From contig CM074860.1 of the NCBI GenBank assembly GCA_037501455.1, positions 41,922,501 to 41,986,500 of the forward strand: a stretch of 64,000 bases of DNA, read 5' to 3'. The DNA comes from Lantana camara. Its lineage: Eukaryota > Streptophyta > Magnoliopsida > Lamiales > Verbenaceae. A program made the position numbers and the translations under genes. A model generated the notes under the pieces. That model saw nothing but the letters and a program-made list of their open reading frames with translations, was not told where the DNA came from and made no database searches. Positions 37,704-50,000 of the stretch are shown piece by piece (position 1 is the stretch's first letter; every line of letters starts with the position of its first letter).

Positions 37704-37720
37704 TTAGTCAAAAGGACTAA
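37704..37720 (-). other. Conserved LTR hairpin, family E 3' LTR
   Basis: TTAGTC-AAAAG-GACTAA. The outer pairs are T-A, as in F. Confidence 0.58.
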
Positions 37721-38045
37721 GTGAGGAAATACTTTAAAGAAAGTACTGAATTAAAGAACTTGAAGTAAATTTCGAAACTGTTAAATGCAAAGCTTTAAAG
37801 AAGAACTTGAAACAAGTTCGGTTCATAAAACTCTTTGAATGCGATGCTGTAAAAGAATGCACGTTATAAAACATTTTCATGAATGCTATCACACGCTCAC
37901 ACATATGCTGTTGATGGTTCATAGTTCTTTCATAAAACGGGATAAGGGTAAAGTGAACTTTTCCAGATATGAACCATCCTATATGAAACAGAATTTTGCC
38001 CGCAAGCTAGGCTCCTCCATCCTTACTCCAGAAAACATGATTTGG

Positions 38046-38204
38046 TTGAGCATCAGACCAGGATCAACAATAATTCCACGTATAGTAGAGTATCGGACCA
38101 AGATCAACAATAACCCCACATAAAGTAGAGCATTGGACCAAGGTCAACAACAACTCCGCACACAGTAGACTATTGGACCAAGGTCAACAACAACTCTTAC
38201 CAAC
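38046..38204. repeat. About 40-bp tandem repeat, four diverged units
   Basis: Units built on GGACCAAGGTCAACAA with a TAGAGTATT-type spacer. The repeat is also present in the right LTR (about 47966-48110). Confidence 0.75.
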
Positions 38205-39236
38205 ACATACAAACATGCACCATCCTCCACCGGTTGTCACTTCGGGTAGCTAGCCCTAGGCGACCTGTAAACATGTAATGGGAACAAATTTGCTGTCCGT
38301 TCCCAGACAAATTGTCCTGACTTAACAAACCTCCTGTTAAAAATTGGTGTCAATAGTCTAAGTGTGGTGGCCGGTATTGGTGATGTCGTTGGCGCTCATC
38401 TCCCGAGTATCACCTCCACACATAACCGTCGGGCCCAAACTGTAAACTGTATGCTTGCATTTAAGATTAGCAGTGACCAGAGTATCACTCCAGTATGCTA
38501 ACTATAACATGTGAAACTGTAACTGTAACATATGATGCTGTCTGTAAAACATATGATTCTGTCTGAAAACATGTGATTCTGTCTGTAAACTGTACTTTGA
38601 AAACATATGCAAAACATGTAACTGTCTTTGAACAAGAATGCAGAACTTTGGAAAACATGTACTGTTGATCAAGATATACTATTAAAGTATGAATGATCCT
38701 TTCAAGAGAATGTCCCGATAAAAAGGGAGTAGTTCAAAACAAGGTTTAGCTTTGAATTTCAAAACATATGATACGATAGTATAATTGTGGTTCCAGTTGG
38801 AAAACATTTACAACTTCACCTTACCTAATAGTAACAAAGGTAGGTAGACAGATTATGCGGTGCCCTGGGGATCCCAGTGCTCAACTTTAACTCCTGTAGG
38901 TGGCGTACTAGAGTGAGCTTAACAACTAAGACCCACTACTAACCAAGATGCATATGAAATGCAAGAAACAAATGAACAAGGAACATGTAACAGAAGAGAG
39001 TAATACCATTTAAGGTATTCAAGAAAGGTAACACACAAAGGAATACGTCAAAGGGAGTTAATCTTAACGTTAGACTATGATCTTACTATAACCGAGTAAG
39101 CTTTAGTTAAATTATGAATCCTATCGTAAACCTTAGGTTAAGAAACAAGTCCACGAAAGAAAACACATTTTAGACCCTGGATATGGAAACCCTAAGTGCA
39201 AATGTCTATAGAGAAAGCACAAGTTTTAATTCATTT

Positions 39237-39313
39237 TTACTATTCAAGAGTACTATTCAAAAGTACTATTCCAGATTACTATTCACGATTACTATTCACA
39301 GGTTACTATTCAC
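39237..39313. repeat. TTACTATTC-rich short tandem tract
   Basis: Repeats of about 10-14 bp based on TACTATTCA. The right LTR is shorter here (near 49150-49213), a replication-slippage length difference between the two LTRs. Confidence 0.75.
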
Positions 39314-39348
39314 ATGTCGGGTCAAAGGGTCGGGTCAAACCCTTACTA

Positions 39349-39390
39349 TACACACACCCACACACACACGGCATGCACACACACACACAC
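39349..39390. repeat. (CA)n microsatellite
   Basis: Interrupted CA repeat in the E LTR. The homologous run in the right LTR is a few bases longer. Confidence 0.9.
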
Positions 39391-40189
39391 CCTAATCAAA
39401 TTATGATCTTGATTATAACCTATAGTTTCAAGTTCATGTTAATATAATCAAGTGTGATCTAGGTTAAAGGTATAACCTATAGTTAAGAGGTCCAATTAAG
39501 GCATAAGATCAAGTTATGAAACACTAATCTATCTTAGGTTATAACATGTGACACTATTAAAGTGTATAACATAATCAAGGCACTAATCCATTAATCCAAA
39601 TCATAACATAAGCTCAATTCATAATTCAAGAGTCATATAACAGTGTGACAACATGTCACAACATATCTCATATCATATCATATCATATATCATAAACCTT
39701 TAGGCATACATGTAACAATTTAATTCCATATCAACATGTAACAAGTTGTGACATAAATTAATTGTACATCACTATTCCATTAGCTAACATGCATGAACAT
39801 AATTTAAATTCCATAATCATGCATCAATTCTCATAATATATCAATCATATCACATGATCATAGCATATACTAGAGCAATTCATAACATATTCAAGCATAT
39901 ACTAAACAATTAAAATATATAAACAACTATCAAAACATATCATGAAAACTATATAATAAATGCATAAAATAAAATCATATATGGCTTAGGGAAGACCCTA
40001 AGACCCAACCTAAACATAATATAAACATACCATAACATAAAAACATAAACTAAACTAACATAACATAAACAAAACAAACTAACCTAGCTACAAGGGGAGG
40101 GGATGCCGACGGCAATGAGGGAAAGGAGGGAGAGAGGAGTGCTTGTTAACACAAGACTTTGAGCAAGGATTCAAATGCCATGAGAGGGG

Positions 40190-40197
40190 TATATATA
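40190..40197 (-). promoter_or_regulatory. Putative TATA box in E LTR
   Basis: TATATATA in the context AGCTATATATACCCC on the element strand, about 1.08 kb into the LTR. The right LTR copy is at 50098-50105. Confidence 0.5.
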
Positions 40198-41273
40198 GCT
40201 GTGAAGAAGCCCCTCACCTTGCAATTAGAGATGGCTTAAGGGTAGGAGAGCAAAACAAGAGTTCATCCACTTGTATCTTCTAGAAGCTTTAGGGATTAAG
40301 AAGGTAAAAATGGGCTGCTGGGGGTAATTCTGTAATTTCGTCCCCCAAGGCTCGAGGATAAGTGGCTGGAAGTATAACCATTCCGACGGCAAGAAAATTA
40401 GCTTCGAAACGCATATTCATTCATCGAAATCGGATTTACCGTTGGAAAGATACATTAGTTTTAGTGAATAAAAGTTTTGAGCTCGAAACTCGACACGAAT
40501 GAAAAACGACTTTCTAGAATGATTTTCAAGTCCGGATTGCTTCTAAAATTCAAGAAATAAATCGAGAAGCGTTTTGAGTCCAAAATCGACTATAAAACGT
40601 TTTACCGTTAAAAAGTTGAAAACGTAGAGTGAATAGTGAATCCTCACGTACGAACGTACGCTTCAAAATTTCAAGCTAGGGTTTGAATCAAAAGTTGTAA
40701 AACATCTCAAAAATCTTGAAATAGCTTAAGTAGTGCAAACCCGAAGAGAAAACATTTTCTGAATGAAAACCGTTCGTAAAAGGAATAGTAAACTAGGCAA
40801 AAACGTTTTCAATAAAACATAGTTCCGGAATGGATTTCCAAGCCAAGAATAATTTCAAAAGACTCGTCTCGACTCAAGGATCGATTCGACTGTAACTTGG
40901 GTCGAAAAAGGTATCAGAATCAAAAGCTCATTTTCTGATGAATAGTAACTTTGGTCGGTAAGTTCCAAAAATACCCTTATGGCTCAAGAAAGACTTTCTG
41001 AGCTCAGGAAATAAGTTCGAATGATTGGGAAACATGTATGATGAACCTCTAGGGTTCGAGTAGCAATATGAACAAGGTAGGCTCGGGTTATGAATAGTAA
41101 ACTGAATCAAAGGTCAAGAATTCCCCCTTAAAGCATGTCAGAACATATACGAGCACAAAGTTCATGTAAGAATGCAATGCATGATGATTCAAAAAGTTGG
41201 ATCACGGTCTATAAACGCTTTACCACTGCCTTAACTTACTGTTTTCATCCAGGCCCTGTTTTGGGCTGTTACA

Positions 41274-44200
41274 TTAACCCCTCCTTAAAGAGAATCTGTC
41301 CTCAGATTCTTCCGTTGTAACTGCAAACAACTCAAGGTGATGTTTCTGCATTTTCTCTTCTGTCTCCCAGGTTGCCTCTTCTGTCCCATGTCCCTTCCAA
41401 AGGACTTTAACCAAAGGAATCTTCCTATTCCTCAGCTCCTGAAACTTCCTATCTAGAATCTTAGTGGGTTTCAAAACATAAGTCAGATCCGGTTCCAACG
41501 GTATCTCCTCTATCGGCACAACCTTTGTCTCATCCGAGAAACACTTGCGAAGCTGAGATACATGAAATACGTTGTGGATTCCTGTTAGACCTACAAGCAA
41601 ATCCAATCTATAAGCTGTCGGTCCGACTCTCTCTAGTATCTCATACGGTCCAACATATCTCGGGTTTAACTTTCCACCTTTCCCAATTCGGGAAAACCCT
41701 TTTCTTGGCGATGCCTTCAGAAATACCTTTTCGCCCACTGCGAATTCCAAATCCCTTCTTCGTCGATCAGCATAACTCTTCTGCCTGTCCTGGGCAGCTT
41801 TCATTCTCTGGCGAATGATCTGAATCTTTTCTGTCGCTTCTCTTATCCATTTAGCTGAATGCACTCTGATCGGTCCTTCCTCAGTACATCTTGCTTCATC
41901 CAAATCCCAGTACAACGGGGATCTACATTTCCTTCCATACAAGGGTTCATATGGAGCAGCTTTAATAGAAGCTTGATAACTATTGTTGTATGCAAACTCC
42001 ACAAGAGGTAAACAATCTTTCCAACTTTCCTGGAAGTCCAAAGCGCAAGCTCTGAGCATATCTTCCAAGTATTTGATCATCCTTTCTGATTGTCCATCCG
42101 TCTGAGGATGCGCTGCAGTACTGAAGTTCAACTTCGTTCCCATCAAAGTCTGAATTTCTTTCCATAAGTGCGACGTGAATTTCGGATCTCTGTCCGACAC
42201 TTTACTGTTCGGGACTCCATGTAATCTAACAATCTCTTGTTGATACAGCTTTGCCAATGTGCTGACCTTATCCGTCGTCTTAACTGGCAAAAAGTGCGCT
42301 GACTTTGTCAATCGATCAATGATCACCCAGATACTATCTTGTCCTCCTCTGACTTTGGGTAATCCAGTGACAAAATCCATCGTGATTTGCTCCCACTTCC
42401 AAGTCGGAATCGGTAATGGTTGCAACTTCCCACTCGGTTTCTGGTGCTCAGCTTTAACTTTCTGACAAGTTAAGCACTTCTTGACGTAGTTGGCTATGTC
42501 TCTCTTCATCCCATTCCACCAGAAATGCGTCTTAACATCTTGATACATCTTAGTGCCTCCGGGATGTATCGTGTACTTAGTCTTGTGCGCTTCGTCGAGA
42601 ATCTCTTTCCTCAAAACAGTTGGTACGCATACTCGACCTTTGTACCTCAATATTCCATGTTCATCAACCTTGAACTTGGTCTCATCATCTTTCTCCTTAG
42701 ATTCGAGACATTTCTTGATCCACTCGTCGTTCTTCTGTGCCTCCAGCACTTGTTCTTTCAAAGGCGATATCATCACAACGTTCGCGACTCGAGCTTTAGT
42801 TATCACCTCCATTCTCTCTCTTCGATCAACCTCGGGGTTGGCAGAAATCTGTGCCAAACAAACTTTCCTGCTTAGAGCATCTGCTACAACATTCGCCTTT
42901 CCTGGATGGTACTGAATAATGCAATCGTAGTCCTCCAGAAATTCCATCCATCTCCTCTGTCGCATATTCAACTCCTTCTGAGTGAATAGATATCGCGGGC
43001 TCTTATGATCAGTAAAGATCTCAAACGTAACTCCATACAGGTAATGTCTCCATTTTCCCAGAGCAAAAATTATCGCGGCTAACTCCAACTCATATGTCGG
43101 GTAGTTGACTTCATGCGTTTTGAGTTTCCTTGATGCATACGCAATCACCTTTCCATTCTGCATCAAAACTCCTCCTAGTCCTTCTTTCGAAGCATCGGTG
43201 TAGACTGTATATCCTTCTTTTCCTTCTGGTAACGCTAACACGGGTGCAGTTGTTAGCATCTCTTTCAATCTTTGAAAACTTTGCTCACACTTCTCCGTCC
43301 ATTCAAACTTTCCTTCTTTCTTTGTCAACTTAGTGAGAGGTGTAGCTATCTTTGAGAAATCTTTGACAAACCTCCGGTAGTAACCAGCTAATCCCAGAAA
43401 ACTCCTTACTTCTGAAGGATTCTTCGGTGACTTCCAATCCATGATCGTTTCGATCTTCGAGGGATCTACTTCGATTCCAGATCCTGATATGATGTGTCCG
43501 AGAAATGTCACTCTCTCAAGCCAGAACTCACATTTACTGAACTTTGCATATAGCTTGTGATCCAGCAAAGTGCGTAAACGCAATGATCCATCCTTCTTCT
43601 TAACGAAAAGCACAGGCGCTCCCCACCGCGAGGTGCTCGGTCGAACATATCCTAACTCAATCAACTCGTCCAATTGCTTTCTCAGTTCATCTAATTCAGC
43701 TGGAGCCATTCTATAAGGTGTCTTCGAGTACGGCTCAGCTACTGATATCGTCTCGATCGTAAACTCCAACTCTCGGTCAGGGGGTAACGAATCCAAATGC
43801 TCAGGAAACACATCTAAGAATTCGTTCACCACTTCCACTTCTTCGATCTTAAGTTGATCATTCGGTCTATTCAAAAGATAAGCCACAATTCCACTAGCTC
43901 CTTTCTGAATCAACTTCTTAGCTTCCATCGAAGAAATCACTGATAACTTCTCAACTTTCCCTTCTGATGTCCCACTTTCATCTTCTTCCAAGATGATCTC
44001 TTTCTTGTAACAATCCAACTTAGCTCGGTACTTAGACAACCAATCCATACCAAGTATAACCTCGTATCTCGTCATCGGTAACTCAATCAGATCCGTCGGG
44101 TAACAACGGGTACCAATACATATAGGGCAGCGTTTATATACTTGATCCGTAACAAGGCAAGTTCCCAAAGGAGAACTCACTTCAAATTTATATGGCAAGT

Positions 44201-45464
44201 ATTCAAGCGGAAACTGTAAATGCGCACATAATTTAGAAGCAACAAATGAATGCGTAGCACCAGGGTCATACAAGACCTTAACTGGCGTGTTAAGAATGTG
44301 CACAATACCTTCCATAACAGACGAAGGATCAACCTCCTCCTTACCATCCAAAGCATAAGCTCTGCCTTTGACCACCGGTTTGTTCGTCGTACCCACCACT
44401 GCTTTTCCTTTATCCTGGACCCCAAATCTCCTGATCTTGTGCGGGCAACTATCCATCTGGTGCTCAGGGGAACCATACGCGAAACACTGTCCAGCTTTCT
44501 TGCGACAGTTCTCCTCAGTGTGTCCCGTTCGACTACAATATCGGCAAACAATTTCCTCTGGACCTGGCTGAGGTGCTCTCTGTTGTTGTGGCGCCTTCTG
44601 ATACTGCTGTGGCGCTTTCTGCTTCTGTGCTTGCTGTTTCGGTGGAGCATTCTGCTGCTGACGCTATGGTGTTACCATTGGCCTCTTTCCAGTTCCTTGG
44701 GGAAAAGATCCGGAAGGTCGCTTATTACCTTGATAAGGCTTACGGTTAGAAGGTCCTTGACGGGCAGTAGTTATCTCGATCTCCTTGTGTGCAGCCTCAA
44801 CCCTTAGCGCTCTATCAACAGCCTGATTGTAGGTCTCAATAACCAAAGATGCAAGTGCCAACCGAAGTTCGGGCTTCAGTCCATCAATAAACCTCTTTAT
44901 CTTGCGACGCTCATCATTCAGAATATGAGGCGCATACTTGATCAGCCTCACAAACCTAGCCTCATACTCCATCACATTCATAGTTCCCTGAACCAGACTC
45001 ATAAACTCAGCCTCTCGTGCATCACGAGTCACTTGAGGCGTATACTTCTGCTGAAACTCTCTGATAAACTCATCCCAACTTCCTTCAACGTTATTCTCGA
45101 TCCACATATGCTGAACGTGCTTCCACCAATTGTATGCAGCTCCTTCCATAAGAAAAGTAGCATACCGAACTCGTTCACGATCCTCTGGGTAGATCTCCAT
45201 AGCCTCGAAAATCTTCTCAAGACTGGTAATCCAATTCTCAGCCTTTATGTCGTTCGGTTCTCCATAGAACTTAGGCGGATTCATCCTCAGAAACTTCTCC
45301 AATGACCTTTCATTAGGAGGATTATCTCTCGGTGCACAAGCCCTCATAAATTGTCGTAGCACATCCCTTAATTCCGGAGTTCTTTCTCTTTCAGGGGGTG
45401 GCGTGACATCTCTTTGGGGTGGCAGTGGTGGTACACGATTCCGGGGTGCTCTTCTCGGTGGCAT
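41274..45464 (-). pseudogene. Family E gag-pol with RT core deleted in frame and one TAG
   Basis: Start ATG at 45464 (MPPRRAPRN). Gag capsid (NWWKHVQHMW, YEARFVRLIKYAPH) runs to a TAG at 44664-44666; the frame then continues through the knuckles ([14 protein letters not shown], and [14 protein letters not shown] with the second Cys replaced by Tyr). In the 1060-residue part from 44456: protease DPG at 64-66, RT thumb and connection, RNase H (Asp421, Asp483), integrase finger (C661, C664), catalytic D694, D755 and E791, and a chromodomain-like end at 998-1045. About 130 residues of the RT fingers and palm, including FIDD, are missing at residue 295 (near 43574) without loss of frame. The final codons LRRG-stop are the purine tract, and TAA abuts the LTR. 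Confidence 0.92.
41277..41291 (-). other. Polypurine tract, family E, inside the pol 3' end
   Basis: On the minus strand this is TTTAAGGAGGGGT, followed by TAA and then the LTR TGTAACAGCCC. It is at the same time the last codons of pol. Confidence 0.85.
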
Positions 45465-46224
45465 GTTGTTACTGAATTCGTAAGCATTCAGATACATATA
45501 TTCGATGCATGACATATATTGATTCACAGAATCCGTAACCACGTATTCACATTCTCACGTAGTCACATTGAGAACAACACATTCCCATAACAACATGTCA
45601 GCAAAGATTCAAGATCTCCAAACATATCAACATATCAGAAACATGTATAACATATCCCAAAACATGATCAACATGTAAAACGGGAACAGAACGTGTACTG
45701 TCATATCAACAAGAACTGTAACATGATCAGAAGTATGATCAACATATCCAGAAGCGTATCAACATATCAAGAATAATAGCATGCTAACAATAAATGAAAT
45801 GGCATGATCCTATCAACGGTCCTAATGGTATCTTGAAGCAACTCTAAGACTCATGCAATGACAGTTATGGAAAGCAGTAAACAGATATCCAACATAAAGC
45901 CGAAAGTGTTATAACTGTGCAAGGTTTGGTAAAATTTACTACAGGCCACATGTTAACAGTATTAATTCAAAATGGGGAGGACCCGATACTATCGAGTTGA
46001 CTCCCTTACAGGCCTTACCAGTCCGTCCAACCCTGCTGAAAATAACCTAGTAGGTACCAAGTCATCTGAACCGTCATCCGTGGTGCCAAAAGTCGGGGAT
46101 CATCTACCAGAGCTATACATCCCCTCATCCAAAAGTCAGTCCTGAACTGTCCCGGCTATACGTCCGCCATCCATAGATAGATATATATGCATTAGTACTA
46201 TATACAGAAATCTCCCATCAGCAA
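45465..46224 (-). other. Non-coding stretch between extra ORF and gag of E
   Basis: Rich in short repeats of the type ACATATCAACATATC and AACATGATCAACATG. No ORF. It could hold a gag start signal or packaging structure, but nothing is provable. Confidence 0.5.
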
Positions 46225-46905
46225 TCAACCCTGATAACTGTGGTCCAAAGAACCCCTGGTGGTGTCATCAGAAACGGCAACGACCTCACCCTGTCCGTGT
46301 CCTGCTGGATCATCTCCGCCATCATCATCATCATCAGACCCTCCATCGCCTCCATCAGACTGATCCTGCATAGGCTCGGGCTCCTGAGAGGCCTGACTGA
46401 CATCCTGACCCTCGATCTCCTCAACTGCCTGCTCATCGGATAAATGATAGGTATCATACAGGCGAGCTCTCACACGGGCACGATAGTGCTGGTGACGCTC
46501 CATAGAGGTGTCGCGATCGATAGTCATCTGCATAAGATCTGCCTCCAGCTCAGCAATACGAGCAGCCCTCTGATCAGCAATATGAGTCATCTCTGCAGCA
46601 TGCTCACGAGCGATGTCCCTGTCAATCTGGTACTGCAGTGACTGATCCTGATAGCGCAGAGACTCCAACCTGACCTCACGGGTCCTCTGATACTCCTGAA
46701 AGTAACCATCTCTCTCAGACTCGAGATAGTGCACAACTCTGTTAGGATAGGAATACCCAGGTCTACCACTGTTCCTAGACCTACGCCAAGTGTAGAAACG
46801 AGTGCCTCCACGGTGACAAACTGCCACAGTACGCGGGGCCTCAAACTGCTCAAAGAAAGCCTCATCCATCTGCTGATTAGGATCCTGGTGTGGCTGAACT
46901 GCCAT
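46225..46905 (-). CDS. Extra ORF between PBS and gag of element E, unknown function
   Basis: An open 226-codon frame in the sense direction. I chose the ATG at 46905 (MAVQPHQDPNQQ) because the frame also opens upstream to 47040 but with unconvincing sequence. I do not recognise the family. Visible features are a short Arg-rich segment (TWRRSRNSGRPGY, about residues 40-53), a long charged segment likely to form a coiled coil (about 65-170, with RAARIAELEADL), and an acidic Gly/Asp tail (SDGGDGGSDDDDDGGDD). There is no membrane segment and no zinc finger. Extra ORFs upstream of gag are known in Ogre/Tat elements; in a chromovirus-like element this is unusual. It is intact although gag-pol is damaged. 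Confidence 0.6.
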   Translation of the reverse strand: MAVQPHQDPNQQMDEAFFEQFEAPRTVAVCHRGGTRFYTWRRSRNSGRPGYSYPNRVVHYLESERDGYFQEYQRTREVRLESLRYQDQSLQYQIDRDIAREHAAEMTHIADQRAARIAELEADLMQMTIDRDTSMERHQHYRARVRARLYDTYHLSDEQAVEEIEGQDVSQASQEPEPMQDQSDGGDGGSDDDDDGGDDPAGHGQGEVVAVSDDTTRGSLDHSYQG

Positions 46906-47072
46906 AGCTATACAGAAGATACCACAGATATGAAATCCAGATAACAGAACCATGGAATCCCCAAATATCCTGTCACGATGCAATATGAGAATGATCCTGG
47001 ATGCAATGCGTGACCAATCCATGATGCAACATGAGAGCAATCTAGGTTAAGTCTCTTCTTACTTAACCCGAT

Positions 47073-47084
47073 GCTCTGATACCA
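47073..47084 (-). other. Primer-binding site (tRNA-iMet), family E
   Basis: TGGTATCAGAGC on the minus strand, 8 nt from the 5' LTR. It is followed by about 170 nt to the extra ORF. Confidence 0.93.
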
Positions 47085-47092
47085 CCTCAGGC

Positions 47093-50000
47093 TCTAACGC
47101 CCCCACCAGTACCAGAACAAGAGGAGAGCGGCGTCTCAACCCCCGCACCGAAGCACCTCTCAAGTAATGGTGTGAGCCATCACTCAAGAAATACTCCAGC
47201 GAACGGCTGTCTATCAGAACTATACATGTACAACGATGTGGCTATGCAGCGGAAAATCAGAGTATTTTAAAACTTTTCAAAACATGTGCGTGATGGCATG
47301 TAACAAGCAAGAACATATTAATCGTGTAAGAGAGACTTGGCATATCAGAACATATAACATATAAACATATAAGTACCGATATAGCAGAGTTCAATGTATC
47401 GGTAACAGAGTAGCAGAAAGAGTATAACAAAGATACTCAAGTACTCAGAAACATATACAGAAGTATAAAGTGATGCAGCCATAAAACATATGCAGGACAC
47501 AAAAGGAAGTAATACTAAGTCCTGATAGAAACAAAAATGACAATCTAGAGCTTCAAGATACCTCTAGATTGCGGCTGCAAGACCTGAAACCACGAGGCAA
47601 GAAAACGGGAGAGGTATTAGTCAAAAGGACTAAGTGAGGGAATACTTTAAAGAAAGTACTGAATTAAAGAACTTGAAGTAAATTTCGAAACTGTTAAATG
47701 TAAAGCTTTAAAGAAGAACTTGAAACAAGTTCGGTTGATAAAACTCTTTGAATGCGATGCTGTAAAAGAATGCACGTTATAAAACATTTTCATGAATGCT
47801 ATCACACGCGCACACATATGCTGTTGATGGTTCATAGTTCTTTCATAAAACGGGATAAGGGTAAAGTGAACTTTTCCAGATATGAACCATCCTTTATGAA
47901 ACAGAATTTTGCCCGCAAGCTAGACTCCTCCATCCTTACTCCAGAAAACATGATTTGGTTGAGCATCAGACCAGGATCAACAATAATTCCACGTATAGTA
48001 GAGTATCGGACCAAGATCAACAATAACCCCACATAAAGTAGAGCATTGGACCAAGGTCAACAACAACTTCGCACACAGTAGACTATTGGACCAAGGTCAA
48101 CAACAACTCTTACCAACACATACAAACATGCACCATCCTCCACCGGTTGTCACTTCGGGTAGCTAGCCCTAGGCGACCTGTAAACATGTAATGGGAACAA
48201 ATTTGCTGTCCGTTCCCAGACAAATTGTCCTGACTTAACAAACCTCCTGTTAAAAATCGGTGTCAATAGTCTAAGTGTAGCGGCCGGTATTGGTGATGTC
48301 GTTGGCGCTCACCTCCCGAGTATCACCTCCACACATAACCGCCGGGCCCAAACTGTAAACTGTATGCTTGCATTTAAGATTAGCAGTGACTAGAGTATCA
48401 CTCCAGTATGCTAACTATAACATGTGAAACTGTAACTGTAACATATGATGCTGTCTGTAAAACATATGATTCTGTCTGAAAACATGTGATTTTGTCTGTA
48501 AACTGTACTTTGAAAACATATGCAAAACATGTAACTGTCTTTGAACAAGAATGCAGAACTTTGGAAAACATGTACTGTTGATCAAGATATACTATTAAAG
48601 TATGAATGATCCTTTCACGAGAATGTCCCGATAAAAAGGGAGTAGTTCAAAACAAGGTTTAGCTTTGAATTTCAGAACATATGATACGATAGTATAATTG
48701 TGGTTCCAGTTGGAAAACATTTATAACTTCACCTCACCTAATAGTAACAAAGGTAGGTAGACAGATTATGCGGTGCCCTGGGGATCCCAGTGCTCAACTT
48801 TAACTCCTGTAGGTGGCGTACTAGAGTGAGCTTAACAACTAAGACCCACTACTAACCAAGATGCATATGAAATGCAAGAAACAAATGAACAAGGAACATG
48901 TAACAGAAGAGAGTAATACCATTTAAGGTATTCAAGAAAGGTAACACACAAAGGAATACGTCAAAGGGAGTTACTCTTAACGTTAGACTATGATCTTACT
49001 ATAACCGAGTAAGCTTTAGTCAAATTATGAATCCTATCGTAAACCTTAGGTTAAGAAACAAGTCCACGAAAGAAAACACATTTTAGACCCTGGATATGGA
49101 AACCCTAAGTGCAAATGTCTATAGAGAAAGCACAAGTTTTAATTCATTTTTACTATTCAAGAGTACTATTCAAAAGTACTATTCCAGATTACTATTCACA
49201 GGTTACTATTCACATGTCGGGTCAAAGGGTCGGGTCAAACCCTTACTATACACACACCCACACACACACGGCATGCACACACACACACACACACCCCCTA
49301 ATCAAATTATGATCTTGATTATAACCTATAGTTTCAAGTTCATGTTAATATAATCAAGTGTGATCTAGGTTAAAGGTATAACCTATAGTTAAGAGGTCCA
49401 ATTAAGGCATAAGATCAAGTTATGAAACACTAATCTATCTTAGGTTATAACATGTGACACTATTAAAGTGTATAACATAATCAAGGCATTAATCCATTAA
49501 TCCAAATCATAACATAAGCTCAATTCATAATTCAAGAGTCATATAACAATGTGACAACATGTCACAACATATCTCATATCATATCATATCATATATCATA
49601 AACCTTTAGGCATGTAACATGTAACAATTTAATTCCATATCAACATGTAACAAGTTGTGACATAATTAATTGTATATCACTATTCCATTAGCTAACATGC
49701 ATGAACATAATTTAAATTCCATAATCATGCATCAATTCTCATAATATATCAATCATATCACATGATCATAGCATATACTAGAGCAATTCATAACATATTC
49801 AAGCATATACTAAACAATTAAAATATATAAACAACTATCAAAACATATCATGAAAACTATATAATAAATGCATAAAATAAAATCATATATGGCTTAGGGA
49901 AGACCCTAAGACCCAACCTAAACATAATATAAACATACCATAACATAAAAACATAAACTAAACTAACATAACATAAACAAAACAAACTAACCTAGCTACA

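Larger units (their letters stand above)
37242..41273 (-). repeat. Family E 3' LTR, main part
   Basis: Its first 63 bases lie at 29194-29256, beyond element F. It matches 47093-51181 and ends GGGCTGTTACA. No gene is present. Confidence 0.93.

Noticed and set aside
42525..42915. Plus-strand ORFs of 116 and 120 residues
   Set aside because: Antisense to the E RNase H/integrase coding region, with no domain.
44250..44807. 185-residue plus-strand ORF
   Set aside because: Lies antisense to the E gag-pol and has biased low-complexity composition. It is a shadow frame.
46225..47040. Translation of the extra E ORF from 47040
   Set aside because: The first 45 codons are unlike the rest and begin only about 30 nt after the PBS. 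The ATG at 46905 gives a more coherent protein, although this is a judgement.
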